The notes below the pieces were generated by a model that was given only the letters and a program-made list of their open reading frames with translations, had not been told where the DNA came from and ran no database searches. 64,000 nt of DNA, from NCBI RefSeq assembly GCF_000495475.1, contig NZ_ASGZ01000005.1, forward strand, positions 124,001 to 188,000, read 5' to 3'. The stretch comes from Candidatus Halobonum tyrrellensis G22. Its GTDB lineage: Archaea > Halobacteriota > Halobacteria > Halobacteriales > Haloferacaceae. Both the position numbers and the translations under genes were made by a program. Positions 1-8,262 of this stretch are shown here, in pieces. The stretch's first letter is position 1; every line of letters begins with the position of its first letter.

Positions 1-313
1 AGCCGGCGGCGATCAGGTCCTGTTGCAGCGAGAACATCGCCACGTTCGAGGGGAGGATATCGAACTCGGCGTGTCGCAGGATGATGTCGGCGAGGTCGTA
101 CTCCGTCGGTTCGTTGAACGCATCCGCGAGGTTCGGCGACTGGGTGTTGTACTGGTCGGTGAACCCGAGCGTCCGAGTGCTGTACCCCTGGGGGTCGGCA
201 TCCACCAACAGGACGTCGTAGCCTCTGGACGCGAACGCCCCCGCGAGGTTCACCGAGTTCGACGACTTCCCGACGCCGCCCTTCTGGTTCGTCGAAGCTA
301 TCTTGACTGTCAT
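1..313 (-). CDS. parA: ParA/Soj-family partition ATPase (3' end outside window)
   Basis: The first 104 codons are visible; the gene runs off the left edge. The N-terminus holds the deviant Walker A motif KGGVGKS (residues 10-16) followed by SVNLAGAF, and then LLVDADPQG, the second ATPase motif. This is the classic ParA/Soj/MinD-type P-loop NTPase. ParA proteins bind DNA non-specifically with ATP and segregate plasmids or chromosomes. No ParB gene is visible, and the downstream side lies outside the window. The ATG at 313 is chosen because the motif starts at its usual distance from it and an A/T-rich TATA-like box (about 381-391) lies upstream. Family assignment is firm; a role in segregating this replicon is inferred. 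Confidence 0.93.
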   Translation of the reverse strand, partial: MTVKIASTNQKGGVGKSSNSVNLAGAFASRGYDVLLVDADPQGYSTRTLGFTDQYNTQSPNLADAFNEPTEYDLADIILRHAEFDILPSNVAMFSLQQDLIAAG

Positions 314-322
314 CTCTCTATT

Positions 323-359
323 TGACGCAGTACTCTTCTTTTCATGTAAACCTGCGTCA
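323..359. promoter_or_regulatory. Inverted repeat between TATA box and parA start
   Basis: TGACGCAG at 323-330 is repeated as CTGCGTCA at 352-359, giving perfect 8-bp arms with a 21-nt spacer. On the minus strand an AATATATTTG-like box (about 381-391) precedes it, and the parA ATG follows 10 nt after the inner arm. The repeat therefore covers the expected transcription start and leader. Partition genes are often autoregulated at such sites, so this may be an operator or a centromere-like site. Function is inferred. Confidence 0.5.
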
Positions 360-1210
360 GACATCTTTGCTCTCAAAGAGGACAAATATATTGGGCCGGT
401 GTGCTGAGACGATAGCGAGTCGACGGTGACCACGAACACAACCCCCTCCGCGTCCCTCGACGGAGAAGCCTCCCCACCGGCGGAACGTTCGACCGGGGCC
501 GACCGAACCATTCGCTCGGCCTCACGGGTGCTGTCGGCTTTTCGACGCACCAACAGACCGCTCTCCGGGCGAGGGGTCGTTTGGGGTCCGCGGTACGGAG
601 CCGATTCGCGCTCTCACCGACACGGACTGTCCGACCACCGAATCACAACCGAACGCACACCTCGTAAATCCCATGACGCGATATACCACGTTTACACCAA
701 GGGGGATGAGACGCCAGTAGGGGGGTAGATCGTGCTGCGTCGATTCGGGCGAGTCGACGAGTGGAACCCGCTTCGGATCGCTCTCCACACGGGCTAACTC
801 GGTGTACTGTCGACGGTATAGCCGAATGTGGCGACGTCTAAGGACACGCTTTCAACCGACTCGTGCCGGCCGTCTCCGAGCCAGGTCCGCGGGCTTGAAC
901 TAAGTCTGCGAGACGGGCCGGATATCGGACACCGACCCTCGTGCGACTTCGGTCGTACGAGGGTGGTACGTACACACTGGTCAGTCAGCGTGTGGTCGGT
1001 GAGCTATCTCCCGAAAGACCGTTTGGCGATGTTCACGAGTCGAAACCACTCGGACGCCGAACTCGACAGGGCGAAGAACTCGGGGTCGTCGCGATACACG
1101 GACGATGTCGCCTCCCCGCGTCGGTGTTCGGACCGTCCCGCGTGGGTCGATTCGACACCCGTTATCGGGGCTTGGGGGCATTTTTGTATACACTGTGCAT
1201 ACCAGAGTCA
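360..1210. other. Non-coding region between parA and the histidine kinase gene
   Basis: No convincing gene is seen. The short reading frames here have arginine-rich, low-complexity translations typical of shadow frames in GC-rich DNA. The stretch carries the outward-facing parA promoter, a strong stem-loop at 936-963 and a TTTTTGTATA-like box at about 1182-1191, about 25 nt before the kinase start. It could hold the origin-proximal or centromere DNA that accompanies parA, but no repeat array was recognised. Confidence 0.5.
936..963 (+). other. 12-bp stem-loop with UUCG tetraloop
   Basis: CCCTCGTGCGAC (936-947), loop TTCG (948-951) and GTCGTACGAGGG (952-963) form a 12-bp stem with one G-U pair. 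The loop is closed as C(UUCG)G, the most stable RNA tetraloop. It lies in non-coding DNA about 250 nt before the kinase gene. It may belong to a small RNA or a long leader. No poly-T tract follows, so a simple terminator is less likely. Confidence 0.45.
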
Positions 1211-2632
1211 ATGGAAGACAGTGGGACTCCCGAGAGGGATGATAAAAGGGGAGCTGACTGGTATCGGACGCTCGTCGAGGGAGTCAACGATCTTGTAACG
1301 GTCATCGACGCCGACGGGACGATAACCTACGTTAGCCCGGCCGTCACGCGCGTTCTTGGCTACGACCCCGAGGAGTTGATTGGCCAGGAGGGATACGAGT
1401 TCGTCCACCCCGACGACCGACACCGAAACGCCGAGGCGGTGGAGGCCGTCCTCTCGAACCCCTCCGAATCCGAGACTGTCGCCGTCCGGTTCCGGCACGC
1501 TGACGGGTCGTGGTACTGGCTCGAGGCCACGATGCGGAATCGACTCGACGACGACATCGTCGACGGGATCCTCCTGAGCAGTCGAGACGTCACCGAGCGA
1601 AAGGAGTACGAGGTCGAAACGCGCAGACTCGCCGAGGAGTACGAAGCCCTTTTGAACAACGTGGAGGACGCGATCTTTCTCATCGACGTCGAAGGGGTGG
1701 ACGACGACGCCAGATTCGAGTTCGAACGGCTCAGTCCGTCCTACGAGCGACAGACCGGCATCACGACCGAAGAAGTGCGGGGACGGACACCGCGAGACGT
1801 GTTCGGCGACGAGGAGGGCGCCGAACTCGACGCGAACTACCACCGCTGTCTCAACGCCGGTGAACCGATTTCGTATCAAGAGGAGTTGTGGGTCAGAGAG
1901 GACGCCTGGATCTGGGAGACCAAGCTAGCGCCGGTCGTCAGCGGCGGTGAGATAACTCGCCTCGTCGGGATCACCCGGAACGTGACTGAACGTGTCGAAC
2001 AGGAGCGACGGTTACGTCAGCAGAACGAGCGCCTCGACGAGTTCGCGAGTGTCATCTCACACGACTTGCGCAACCCGCTCAACGTCGCACAGGGCCGTGC
2101 GGCACTCCTCGCCGAGCAAACAGAGAGCGAACACCTCGAGCCGCTCGTGCGAGCGCTCGACCGGATGGGAGCGATCGTCGAGGACACGTTGACGCTCGCT
2201 CGCCAGGGCGACATGATAAGCGAAACGGAGTCGATCAGTTTGACTGACCTCGTCGGGAACTGCTGGGCGACAGTAGACACCGGCGAGGCGACGATCGAAG
2301 TCGTCGACGAGATGAGCTTCCAAGGCGACCCCGACCGATTACGGCACGTCTTCGAGAACCTGTTCCGGAACGCGGTCGAACACGGCGGGTCCGACGTGAC
2401 CGTCCGTGTCGGATGTCACGACGAACGAGGGATCTACGTCGAGGACGACGGACCGGGAATCCCGGCGGACGAGCGGGAAGCGGTGTTCGAACCGGGGCAC
2501 TCGTCGGCGCGCGGCGGCACCGGCTTCGGGCTGACCATCGTAAAACGAATCGTGGAAGCCCACGGCTGGGAACTGTCTCTGACCGAGGGGACAGACGGTG
2601 GAGCACGGTTCGAGTTCGAGATGGGGGAATAG
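1211..2632 (+). CDS. Cytoplasmic PAS-PAS sensor histidine kinase
   Basis: A 473-residue protein with no membrane segment. PAS domain 1 spans about residues 20-130 and ends with RDVTERKEYE; PAS 2 spans about 145-265 and ends with TRNVTERVEQ. The dimerisation/phosphoacceptor helix has the H-box SHDLRNPL (His284). The ATPase domain shows the N-box FENLFRNAVEHG (about 381-392), the G1 box EDDGPGIP (411-418) and the G2 stretch GGTGFGLTIVKRI (about 435-447). This matches the soluble haloarchaeal PAS kinases that sense redox state, oxygen or small ligands. A longer in-frame start upstream is rejected because its extra 90 residues look non-coding and a TATA-like box sits about 25 nt before this ATG, indicating a leaderless transcript. 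No response regulator gene is adjacent, so the partner is unknown. Confidence 0.93.
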   Translation: MEDSGTPERDDKRGADWYRTLVEGVNDLVTVIDADGTITYVSPAVTRVLGYDPEELIGQEGYEFVHPDDRHRNAEAVEAVLSNPSESETVAVRFRHADGSWYWLEATMRNRLDDDIVDGILLSSRDVTERKEYEVETRRLAEEYEALLNNVEDAIFLIDVEGVDDDARFEFERLSPSYERQTGITTEEVRGRTPRDVFGDEEGAELDANYHRCLNAGEPISYQEELWVREDAWIWETKLAPVVSGGEITRLVGITRNVTERVEQERRLRQQNERLDEFASVISHDLRNPLNVAQGRAALLAEQTESEHLEPLVRALDRMGAIVEDTLTLARQGDMISETESISLTDLVGNCWATVDTGEATIEVVDEMSFQGDPDRLRHVFENLFRNAVEHGGSDVTVRVGCHDERGIYVEDDGPGIPADEREAVFEPGHSSARGGTGFGLTIVKRIVEAHGWELSLTEGTDGGARFEFEMGE

Positions 2633-2754
2633 GGGGACCGACCACGAGTGCTCGGACACCGCTGTCGTCCACGTATCGAGTACACGGGTCTCGACTCGGG
2701 CGGCTCGCCACCGGATCGTGTCTTCCCAGTCCCCTCCACGTACGTCGCCGCCCG

Positions 2755-3110
2755 TCCAACCCCACTCCGGATCGCCGAGGAGAACGGCTCGGGGAAGACA
2801 GGCGGGGCACACATCCACCACACGCCGACAAGGACCTGGAGTACGGCACCATCGTCCAGTCCATCGTCGACCAGAGCGACGAGAAGCGCTACATCCTGAA
2901 AACACTCGCTCACCTGGACGACGCTCGACTCACGCCGGCGCGCACACGGACCACTCACGACACGTACGTGTGGGTGGTCCGCGCCTACGGAGCCGAGCGA
3001 GAGCGTGACCCGTTGACGGAGCGAGGCACGTTCAATCACCTCTCGAAGCTCGTGATGGTCGGGGTCGTGAACACGACCGACCACGACAGGGCGTCGCGGC
3101 GGGCAGTGGA
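2755..3110 (+). pseudogene. Remnant of an Orc1/Cdc6 initiator C-terminus
   Basis: Two frames carry pieces of an archaeal Orc1/Cdc6 C-terminal region. The first, LRIAEENG...GAHIHH (about 2765-2825), resembles the end of the AAA+ lid ('LRLAGELAEREGA..VTEEHV'). After a frame change it continues from about 2827 with IVQSIVDQSDEKRYILKTL, PARTRTTHDTYVWVVRAYG and RDPLTERGTFNHLSKLVM, the pattern of the winged-helix domain. The corresponding part of the intact gene in this window (residues about 340-405) has the same order of motifs. No Walker A or B region is visible upstream, so only the C-terminal quarter survives. Its position next to parA suggests an older replication module decayed here. Identification is by motif pattern only, without a database search. 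Confidence 0.65.
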
Positions 3111-3271
3111 ACGAACACGAGTTCAGCGACGGCCGGTTCTCGTCGACCCGCGAGCGGCAGGCGTTCGACGGCCGCCGGACCACGCCGGCGACTGTCCCCC
3201 CGTCGCGGAGTTCCACCGGTCCACGTCGAACGTCCCCGACGCGCGGTTCGGAGCGACCCCGAACGGAGGAG

Positions 3272-4873
3272 TCACCGGCGGCGGTACCACCAGTACCCGA
3301 GTCCCGCCGCGATGGCGAGACCGAGCCCCCCGATCGCGACCAGCGCGGTCGTCCCCGTCGACTCGGGGTCCTCGACGACCCGGACCAGCAGCCGGTAGGA
3401 CTCGCGCGTCGAAGCGCCGCCGTCGGCCGACTCCGACGTGACGTTCACCCCGAGCGCGTGGGTGCTCTCGACGGCGTCCTCGTCCACCGTCAGTTCGAAC
3501 GCGACGGGCCGGGACTCGCCGGGAGCCAACTCCGGGACGTACGCCTCGGGCGCGGCGCTCGTGAACGGGGGCGCGGGCGCGAGCGAGACGGTGACGTTCC
3601 GCCGCGTCGTCTCGCCGGCGTTCGTCACGTCGACGACGACCCGACCCGACTCGTCGGGCGCGAGCGTGTCGTTCCGGAGTTCGAGCCGGAAGCGGTCGCG
3701 GTCGGGTTCGACGCGCACGCGGACCGGATCGGGGTCGCTCGCGCGCGTCTCCCCCCCGCGAGTCCGGTACTCGAAGCGGACGTCGAACTGGTGGGGGCCG
3801 GCCTCCGCCCGGTCGGTGACCCGTATCGGGAACTCGGCGCGCGCAGACGCACCCGGTTCGAGCGTTCCGACCGCGTACTCCGAGCGGAGGGGGACGACCG
3901 CCTCCTCCGCCGCATCGAGTCGAACGACCGCGTCCCGCGCCGTCTCCGGCCCGGTGTTGACGACCGTGACGGTCACGCGTCCCCGCTCGCCGACGTACAG
4001 CGAGTCGGCGGCGGCTTCCACCCGGAACCGCTGTTCGGGCGACGGAACGACGCCCGTTATCAGAGGGGCGGACCGAGACTGGGACTGGGACTGGCTCGTC
4101 GTCGCGCCGTCGCCGTACTCCACCCGCGTCACGAGCGTGTGGTTCTGCCGTCGCGCGTCCGCGTCGACGGTCGCGGGAACCGCGACCGTCCGGTTCCCGC
4201 CGACCGGCCACGACCCGACGAACCGCGACTCCGACCCCGCCGACCCGACGTGGACCGCAGACGACCGCGACTCGACGGTCACGTGGGCGTCGCGCGCGGT
4301 CTCGGAGCCGACGTTTCGGAGCGTCAGCGTGACGTTGCCGGACCCGCCGACCGGGGCGTCCGTCTCCGCGCCGACGAGACGGAAGCGGGGTTCGGGCTCG
4401 ACTCGGACCGAGACGTACAGCGTGTCTCGAACCGGGCCGTCGTCGTGGACGCCGGAGTACTCGTCGATACGGTCGGTGTGTTCGTATCGGACCGAGACCG
4501 GGAGCCGGTACGTTCCGGGTTCCGCGTCGTCGTCGACGCTGACGGTCACCCCCATCGCGCCGACCCCGCCGTCCGGGATCGACCCGAGCGATACCCGTCC
4601 CGTCTCGACCGTGAGGGGTGCGCCGTCGGCTTCGAGTCGCGCCCGGACGCTCCGAGCCGTCGTCACCCGCTGTGCGTTCTGGGGGTTCGCTCCGGTCCCC
4701 TCGATCGATGCCGTGTTCGCGATCTGGACCCGCAGTTCGGTCGTCTCCCCCGGTACCACCCGCCCGTCCGGGAGCGTCGCCGACAGTTCGACGTCGCCCC
4801 TGACCGCGAGTGCGCCGACCGGCACGACCAGGAGGACGACGAGCAGACACGCGGCGACCGTTCGGGTCGTCAT
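3272..4873 (-). CDS. COG1361-like secreted, membrane-anchored protein
   Basis: A 533-residue surface protein. It has a Sec-type signal (VAACLLVVLLVVPVGALA, about residues 6-23), then repeated CARDB/NEW3-type beta-sandwich modules. Each begins with a pattern such as PGETTELRVQIANTAS, GGSGNVTLTLRNVGSETAR, VGERGRVTVTVVNTGPETAR or PDESGRVVVDVTNAGETTR (four copies). A single C-terminal membrane helix (about 508-529) ends in YWWYRRR. Such proteins face outside the cell and are common beside ABC-2 exporters. Here it is the last gene after an ABC-2 ATPase and permease, 97 nt downstream of the permease, so a role with that exporter is likely. The substrate is unknown. Several long reading frames on both strands over this gene are composition artefacts. 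Confidence 0.85.
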   Translation of the reverse strand: MTTRTVAACLLVVLLVVPVGALAVRGDVELSATLPDGRVVPGETTELRVQIANTASIEGTGANPQNAQRVTTARSVRARLEADGAPLTVETGRVSLGSIPDGGVGAMGVTVSVDDDAEPGTYRLPVSVRYEHTDRIDEYSGVHDDGPVRDTLYVSVRVEPEPRFRLVGAETDAPVGGSGNVTLTLRNVGSETARDAHVTVESRSSAVHVGSAGSESRFVGSWPVGGNRTVAVPATVDADARRQNHTLVTRVEYGDGATTSQSQSQSRSAPLITGVVPSPEQRFRVEAAADSLYVGERGRVTVTVVNTGPETARDAVVRLDAAEEAVVPLRSEYAVGTLEPGASARAEFPIRVTDRAEAGPHQFDVRFEYRTRGGETRASDPDPVRVRVEPDRDRFRLELRNDTLAPDESGRVVVDVTNAGETTRRNVTVSLAPAPPFTSAAPEAYVPELAPGESRPVAFELTVDEDAVESTHALGVNVTSESADGGASTRESYRLLVRVVEDPESTGTTALVAIGGLGLAIAAGLGYWWYRRR

Positions 4874-4970
4874 CGGGAGCGCCCCCGCGGTATCACGGAG
4901 TCGGCCGCCCGGTCGGGCCGTCCGGGGGTGGGTCTCGGTCGATGCGTCGCGTCGGCTTCGTGGCCGTCTG

Positions 4971-5756
4971 TCATATGTCCCTCCGTTGGAATCGAAGCGC
5001 GCTGGCGATCACCAGCAGTATCGCGGCCTCGAGGAGGATCACCCCTCCCGCGAGGTCGTACGTTCCCTCGACCAGGATCTCCGTCGGGTCGTAGTACCGC
5101 GTCGGGCTGAGCGCCCCGAGCCACTCGAAGTCGGTGTCCGTGACGACGGACTCGACCATGAACAGCCCGAAGACGAGGCCGATCCCGCCGCGTTGGGCCA
5201 GGCTACCCGAACTGACGAGGACGGAGACGAACAGTCCCAACCCAGCACACACCAGCAGGTACGGCACCGACAGGAGATGCGCCATCGCGACGTCGGCGAA
5301 CGCGAACGGTTCGTCGACGAGAGCCGACCCGACGTAGACGACCGACCCGACGACGACGTTCACGAGCAGCATCGGCGCCAGCAGCGAGAGGAACTTCCCG
5401 AGGAGGACCGACGTCCGCGAGACGGGACTCGCCAACAGCAGGTCGAGTCGACCGTGCTCGACGTTCCCCGCGACGAGCGCTCCGGCGCTGTACGCGAAGT
5501 AGAGACCCAACAGGAGGATCCAGCCGAACTGGTAGAGTTCGGTCGCGAACAACCCCTCGAGCGACCCGATCGCGTCGATGCCGAACGCGGACTGGAACGC
5601 GGGCGGGAACGCCTCGGCGTACGCCGCCAGGTCCACCTCGTCGACGATCGACGGCCCGATCGCGAAGAACAGCCCCGCGAACGCCGACAGACCCGCTGAG
5701 ACCGCGATCGCGGCCGGGAGGCGGCGCTCGGTCTCGTACCGGACGATCTCACGCAT
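4971..5756 (-). CDS. ABC-2 type transporter permease
   Basis: A 261-residue membrane protein with about six hydrophobic helices and the typical ABC-2 opening MREIVRYETERRLP, a cytoplasmic coupling segment. The motif GRLDLLLASPVSRTSVLLGKFLS lies in the middle; the 'LLASPVSR..LLGK' pattern is the conserved cytoplasmic loop of NatB/DrrB-like ABC-2 permeases. It overlaps the ATPase gene by 8 bp, indicating translational coupling, and is followed by the COG1361-like gene. It probably forms the membrane channel of an exporter whose substrate cannot be read from the sequence. Confidence 0.9.
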   Translation of the reverse strand: MREIVRYETERRLPAAIAVSAGLSAFAGLFFAIGPSIVDEVDLAAYAEAFPPAFQSAFGIDAIGSLEGLFATELYQFGWILLLGLYFAYSAGALVAGNVEHGRLDLLLASPVSRTSVLLGKFLSLLAPMLLVNVVVGSVVYVGSALVDEPFAFADVAMAHLLSVPYLLVCAGLGLFVSVLVSSGSLAQRGGIGLVFGLFMVESVVTDTDFEWLGALSPTRYYDPTEILVEGTYDLAGGVILLEAAILLVIASALRFQRRDI

Positions 5757-6708
5757 CGGACCCCTCGTGTTCGGCGTCGGTCGGTGACGCCGGGTCGCCG
5801 TAGAAGCGCAGGAACACCTCCTCCAACGGTGCCTCCTCGATCTCGACGTCGACGACGTCGTACCGGTTCAACTGGGCGAGCAGCGCGTTGTACTCGCCCG
5901 TAAACGCGAACGAGAGCACGGTGCCGGCGCGGTCGCCGTCGGAGCGTCCGACCCCGGTCCGGTCGGCGTCGACGCTCAGGTCGTGTACGCCGGACAGGGA
6001 GAACTCCTCGACGGTGACGCGGTCGGCCGTCCGGACCCTGACGATCTTCCCCGAGCGAGCCAGCAGGGTCTCGACGTCCTCCAGTTCGACCAGGCGCCCG
6101 TTGCGGATGATGCCGACCCGCTCGCAGACCTTCTGAACCTCGCTCAGGACGTGCGACGAGAAGAAGACGGTCTTCCCGCGGTCGCGTTCGTCGACGAGGA
6201 ACTCGAGGAACCGCTCCTGTTTGAGCGGGTCCAGCCCGCTCGTCGGCTCGTCCATGACCAACAGGGCCGGGTCGTGCATGAACGCGACCACGATCGCGAG
6301 CATCTGCTTGTTCCCCCGGGAGTAGCCGCCGATCTTCCGGTCGAGCGGCGGGTCGAACAGGTCGAGCAGGTGGTCGCTCCGTTCGTCCCCCCGCAGGGCG
6401 CCGTAGTAGTCGAGCGCTCGCTCGCCCGTCGTGTCCTCGTCGAAGACGGGTTCCGCGGGGAGGTAGCCCACGTCCCGGCGCGCCTCGATCAGTTCCCGCT
6501 CGTCGGTGACGTCGGCGCCGAGTACCTCGGCGGTGCCCGCGGTCGGCGACTGGAACCCGAGGAGCGTCCGGATCGCCGTCGTCTTCCCGGCGCCGTTCGG
6601 CCCGAGGAAGCCGAACACCTCGCCGTCGTCGACGGCGAACGTGAGGTCGTCGATACCCCGCGTCTCGCCGTAGTACTTGCTGAGCCCCTCGGTTCGGATC
6701 GCACTCAT
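5749..6708 (-). CDS. ABC-2 type transporter ATP-binding protein
   Basis: A 319-residue ATPase. Walker A is GPNGAGKTT (about residues 35-43), the signature region is GYSRGNKQML (a relaxed LSGGQ, normal for the NatA/CcmA class), and Walker B is LLVMDEPTSGLDP. The C-terminal 90 residues form the extra domain seen in NatA-type ATPases. First gene of a three-gene unit with the overlapping permease and the surface protein. The ATG at 6708 begins exactly at the family's usual N-terminus (MSAIRTEGLSKYYG). It powers export of an unknown substrate. Confidence 0.93.
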   Translation of the reverse strand: MSAIRTEGLSKYYGETRGIDDLTFAVDDGEVFGFLGPNGAGKTTAIRTLLGFQSPTAGTAEVLGADVTDERELIEARRDVGYLPAEPVFDEDTTGERALDYYGALRGDERSDHLLDLFDPPLDRKIGGYSRGNKQMLAIVVAFMHDPALLVMDEPTSGLDPLKQERFLEFLVDERDRGKTVFFSSHVLSEVQKVCERVGIIRNGRLVELEDVETLLARSGKIVRVRTADRVTVEEFSLSGVHDLSVDADRTGVGRSDGDRAGTVLSFAFTGEYNALLAQLNRYDVVDVEIEEAPLEEVFLRFYGDPASPTDAEHEGSDA

Positions 6709-7194
6709 CTACGTCGTCACCGACTACCGCACGGGTTATCAATGCATGGTCGTACCGTTTTTACAGTCCCCCTATCCGGGGTGCCCCCGGTCGCGTGCTC
6801 GCGTAGCCGTCTCACTCCCGACTCGCGTGCGGACCACTCGTCGTACGAACCCGTCCAATCCCGAATAGGGTACGTCGGGAGCTCCGAGCCGGTACCGTCG
6901 CCCACCGGGACCGTCGCCGGACGGAGGGGACGAGCCGACCTCCTACCGCTTCGTCGAGCCGTCGACTCCGATCCGCTCGAATCCGCCGACGATCCCACCG
7001 GGATCGACCGGGTCAGTAGCCGACGTTCGAGCACGCCGGCGTTCGAGTACGCCGACTTCATCTCAGGAGTGTACCATCGAGCGAGCGCCGCCCCTCACGA
7101 GTGAACGCGACGGGTTCGACCGGAAGTGTAGGTCGGCCGGAACTGCGGGTCGACCGAGCGGTGACACCGGAGACGAGGCGGCCGAGATCGGGGG
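6709..7194. other. Intergenic region upstream of the ABC-2 operon
   Basis: No credible gene. It separates the promoter side of the ABC-2 operon from the 3' end of the nucleoside transporter genes. A weak A/T-rich patch (TTATCAATGCAT, about 6737-6748) lies about 30 nt upstream of the ATPase ATG on the minus strand and is the likely promoter. The rest is GC-rich and featureless. Confidence 0.4.
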
Positions 7195-8262
7195 TCACTG
7201 CTCGGTGTCGTACGGCTCCCCGACCGCCGCGGGGACGCGCGTGTAGCCGACGAGCGTCAACACGACGAGGACGGCGACGTACGGGAACAGGCCGACGATG
7301 CTCCCGGGCAGCGAGACGCCGATCGTCTGGAACTGGATCTGGAGCATGTCCATCGCGCCGAACAGCAGCGAGGCGCCGAACGCGCCCAGCGGGTTGTAGT
7401 TGCCGAACAGGTACGCCACGATCGCGATCCACCCGCGGCCGTCGACCATCGTCACACCCGTACCCGTGAAGCCGCTCCCGATGCCGACCGACAGCACCGC
7501 GCCGCCGAGACCCGCGAGCGCTCCCGACACGACCACGGCGGCGTACCGGACGCGGTTCACGTCGACGCCCGCGGTGTCGAGTGCCTCGGGGTTCTCGCCC
7601 GCCGCCTGCACCCAGTAGCCGTAGCGGGTCCGGTAGAGGACGACCCACGCGACGACGACGACGAGCACCGTGATCCACAGCAGCGGCGACGTGTCGAAGA
7701 GGAGTTCTCCGACGACCGGCAGGTCCGCGAGCAGGGGAACGGTCACGTCGTCGACGTTCGGCAACGACGGACTGGAGACGCCGCCCCAGATCACCGTCGC
7801 CGTGAACGGCCCGAAGCCGAGTCCGAGGAACCAGACGGCGAGTCCGGCGACGATCTGGTCGGCCTCGAACGTGACCGTCAGGACGGCGAACCCGACGGTC
7901 AACAGCGTGCAGACGACCACCGCGGCGAGGATGCCGACCCAGAGGTCGGCCTGTCCCACCGAGTCGCCGCCGGAGGCGAGCCACGCGCCCGCCGCGCCCG
8001 TGAGCGCGCCGAAGATCATGAACCCCTCCAGCCCGATGTTGAACACGCCGCTCTTCTCGGCGTAGAGGCCGCCGACGGCCGCGAGCGCGATCGGCATCGC
8101 GGCCCGTAGCGACCGCTGGAGCGTCCCGACGGTCAGGAGGTCCGCGAGCGGAACGTCGAACGCGACGACGAACGCCGCGGCGACGACGACGAGGAGCGCG
8201 GCGCCGCCGACGGTGAGCGGGTTCCGCCGGGCGTAGTCGGCGGCGCTCGAACTCGCGCTCAC
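7195..8262 (-). CDS. Nucleoside-type ABC transporter permease (NupQ/BPL_transp_2 family)
   Basis: A 355-residue polytopic membrane protein. EKSGVFNIGLEGFMIFGAL (about residues 68-86) is the hallmark of permeases that work with BMP-family binding proteins (nucleoside and ribose-type importers such as NupPQ/YufPQ). It starts with GTG, overlapping the stop of the preceding permease gene as GTGA, so translation is coupled. Fourth and last gene of the order binding protein, ATPase, permease, permease. It forms half of the heteromeric membrane channel. The family predicts purine or pyrimidine nucleosides as substrate; this is not proven by the sequence. Confidence 0.93.
   Translation of the reverse strand: MSASSSAADYARRNPLTVGGAALLVVVAAAFVVAFDVPLADLLTVGTLQRSLRAAMPIALAAVGGLYAEKSGVFNIGLEGFMIFGALTGAAGAWLASGGDSVGQADLWVGILAAVVVCTLLTVGFAVLTVTFEADQIVAGLAVWFLGLGFGPFTATVIWGGVSSPSLPNVDDVTVPLLADLPVVGELLFDTSPLLWITVLVVVVAWVVLYRTRYGYWVQAAGENPEALDTAGVDVNRVRYAAVVVSGALAGLGGAVLSVGIGSGFTGTGVTMVDGRGWIAIVAYLFGNYNPLGAFGASLLFGAMDMLQIQFQTIGVSLPGSIVGLFPYVAVLVVLTLVGYTRVPAAVGEPYDTEQ

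Noticed and set aside
426-728. 100-codon GTG-started frame between parA and the kinase
   Set aside because: No recognisable domain, unusual Arg/Ser/Thr-rich make-up, no TATA box or ribosome binding site in place.
3123-4850. A 575-codon frame antisense-frame-shifted to the COG1361-like gene, and similar 400-750-codon frames on both strands over other genes
   Set aside because: Arg/Pro/Gly-rich translations without domains; they arise because stop codons are rare in high-GC DNA. The frames chosen have signal peptides, motifs or operon overlaps.
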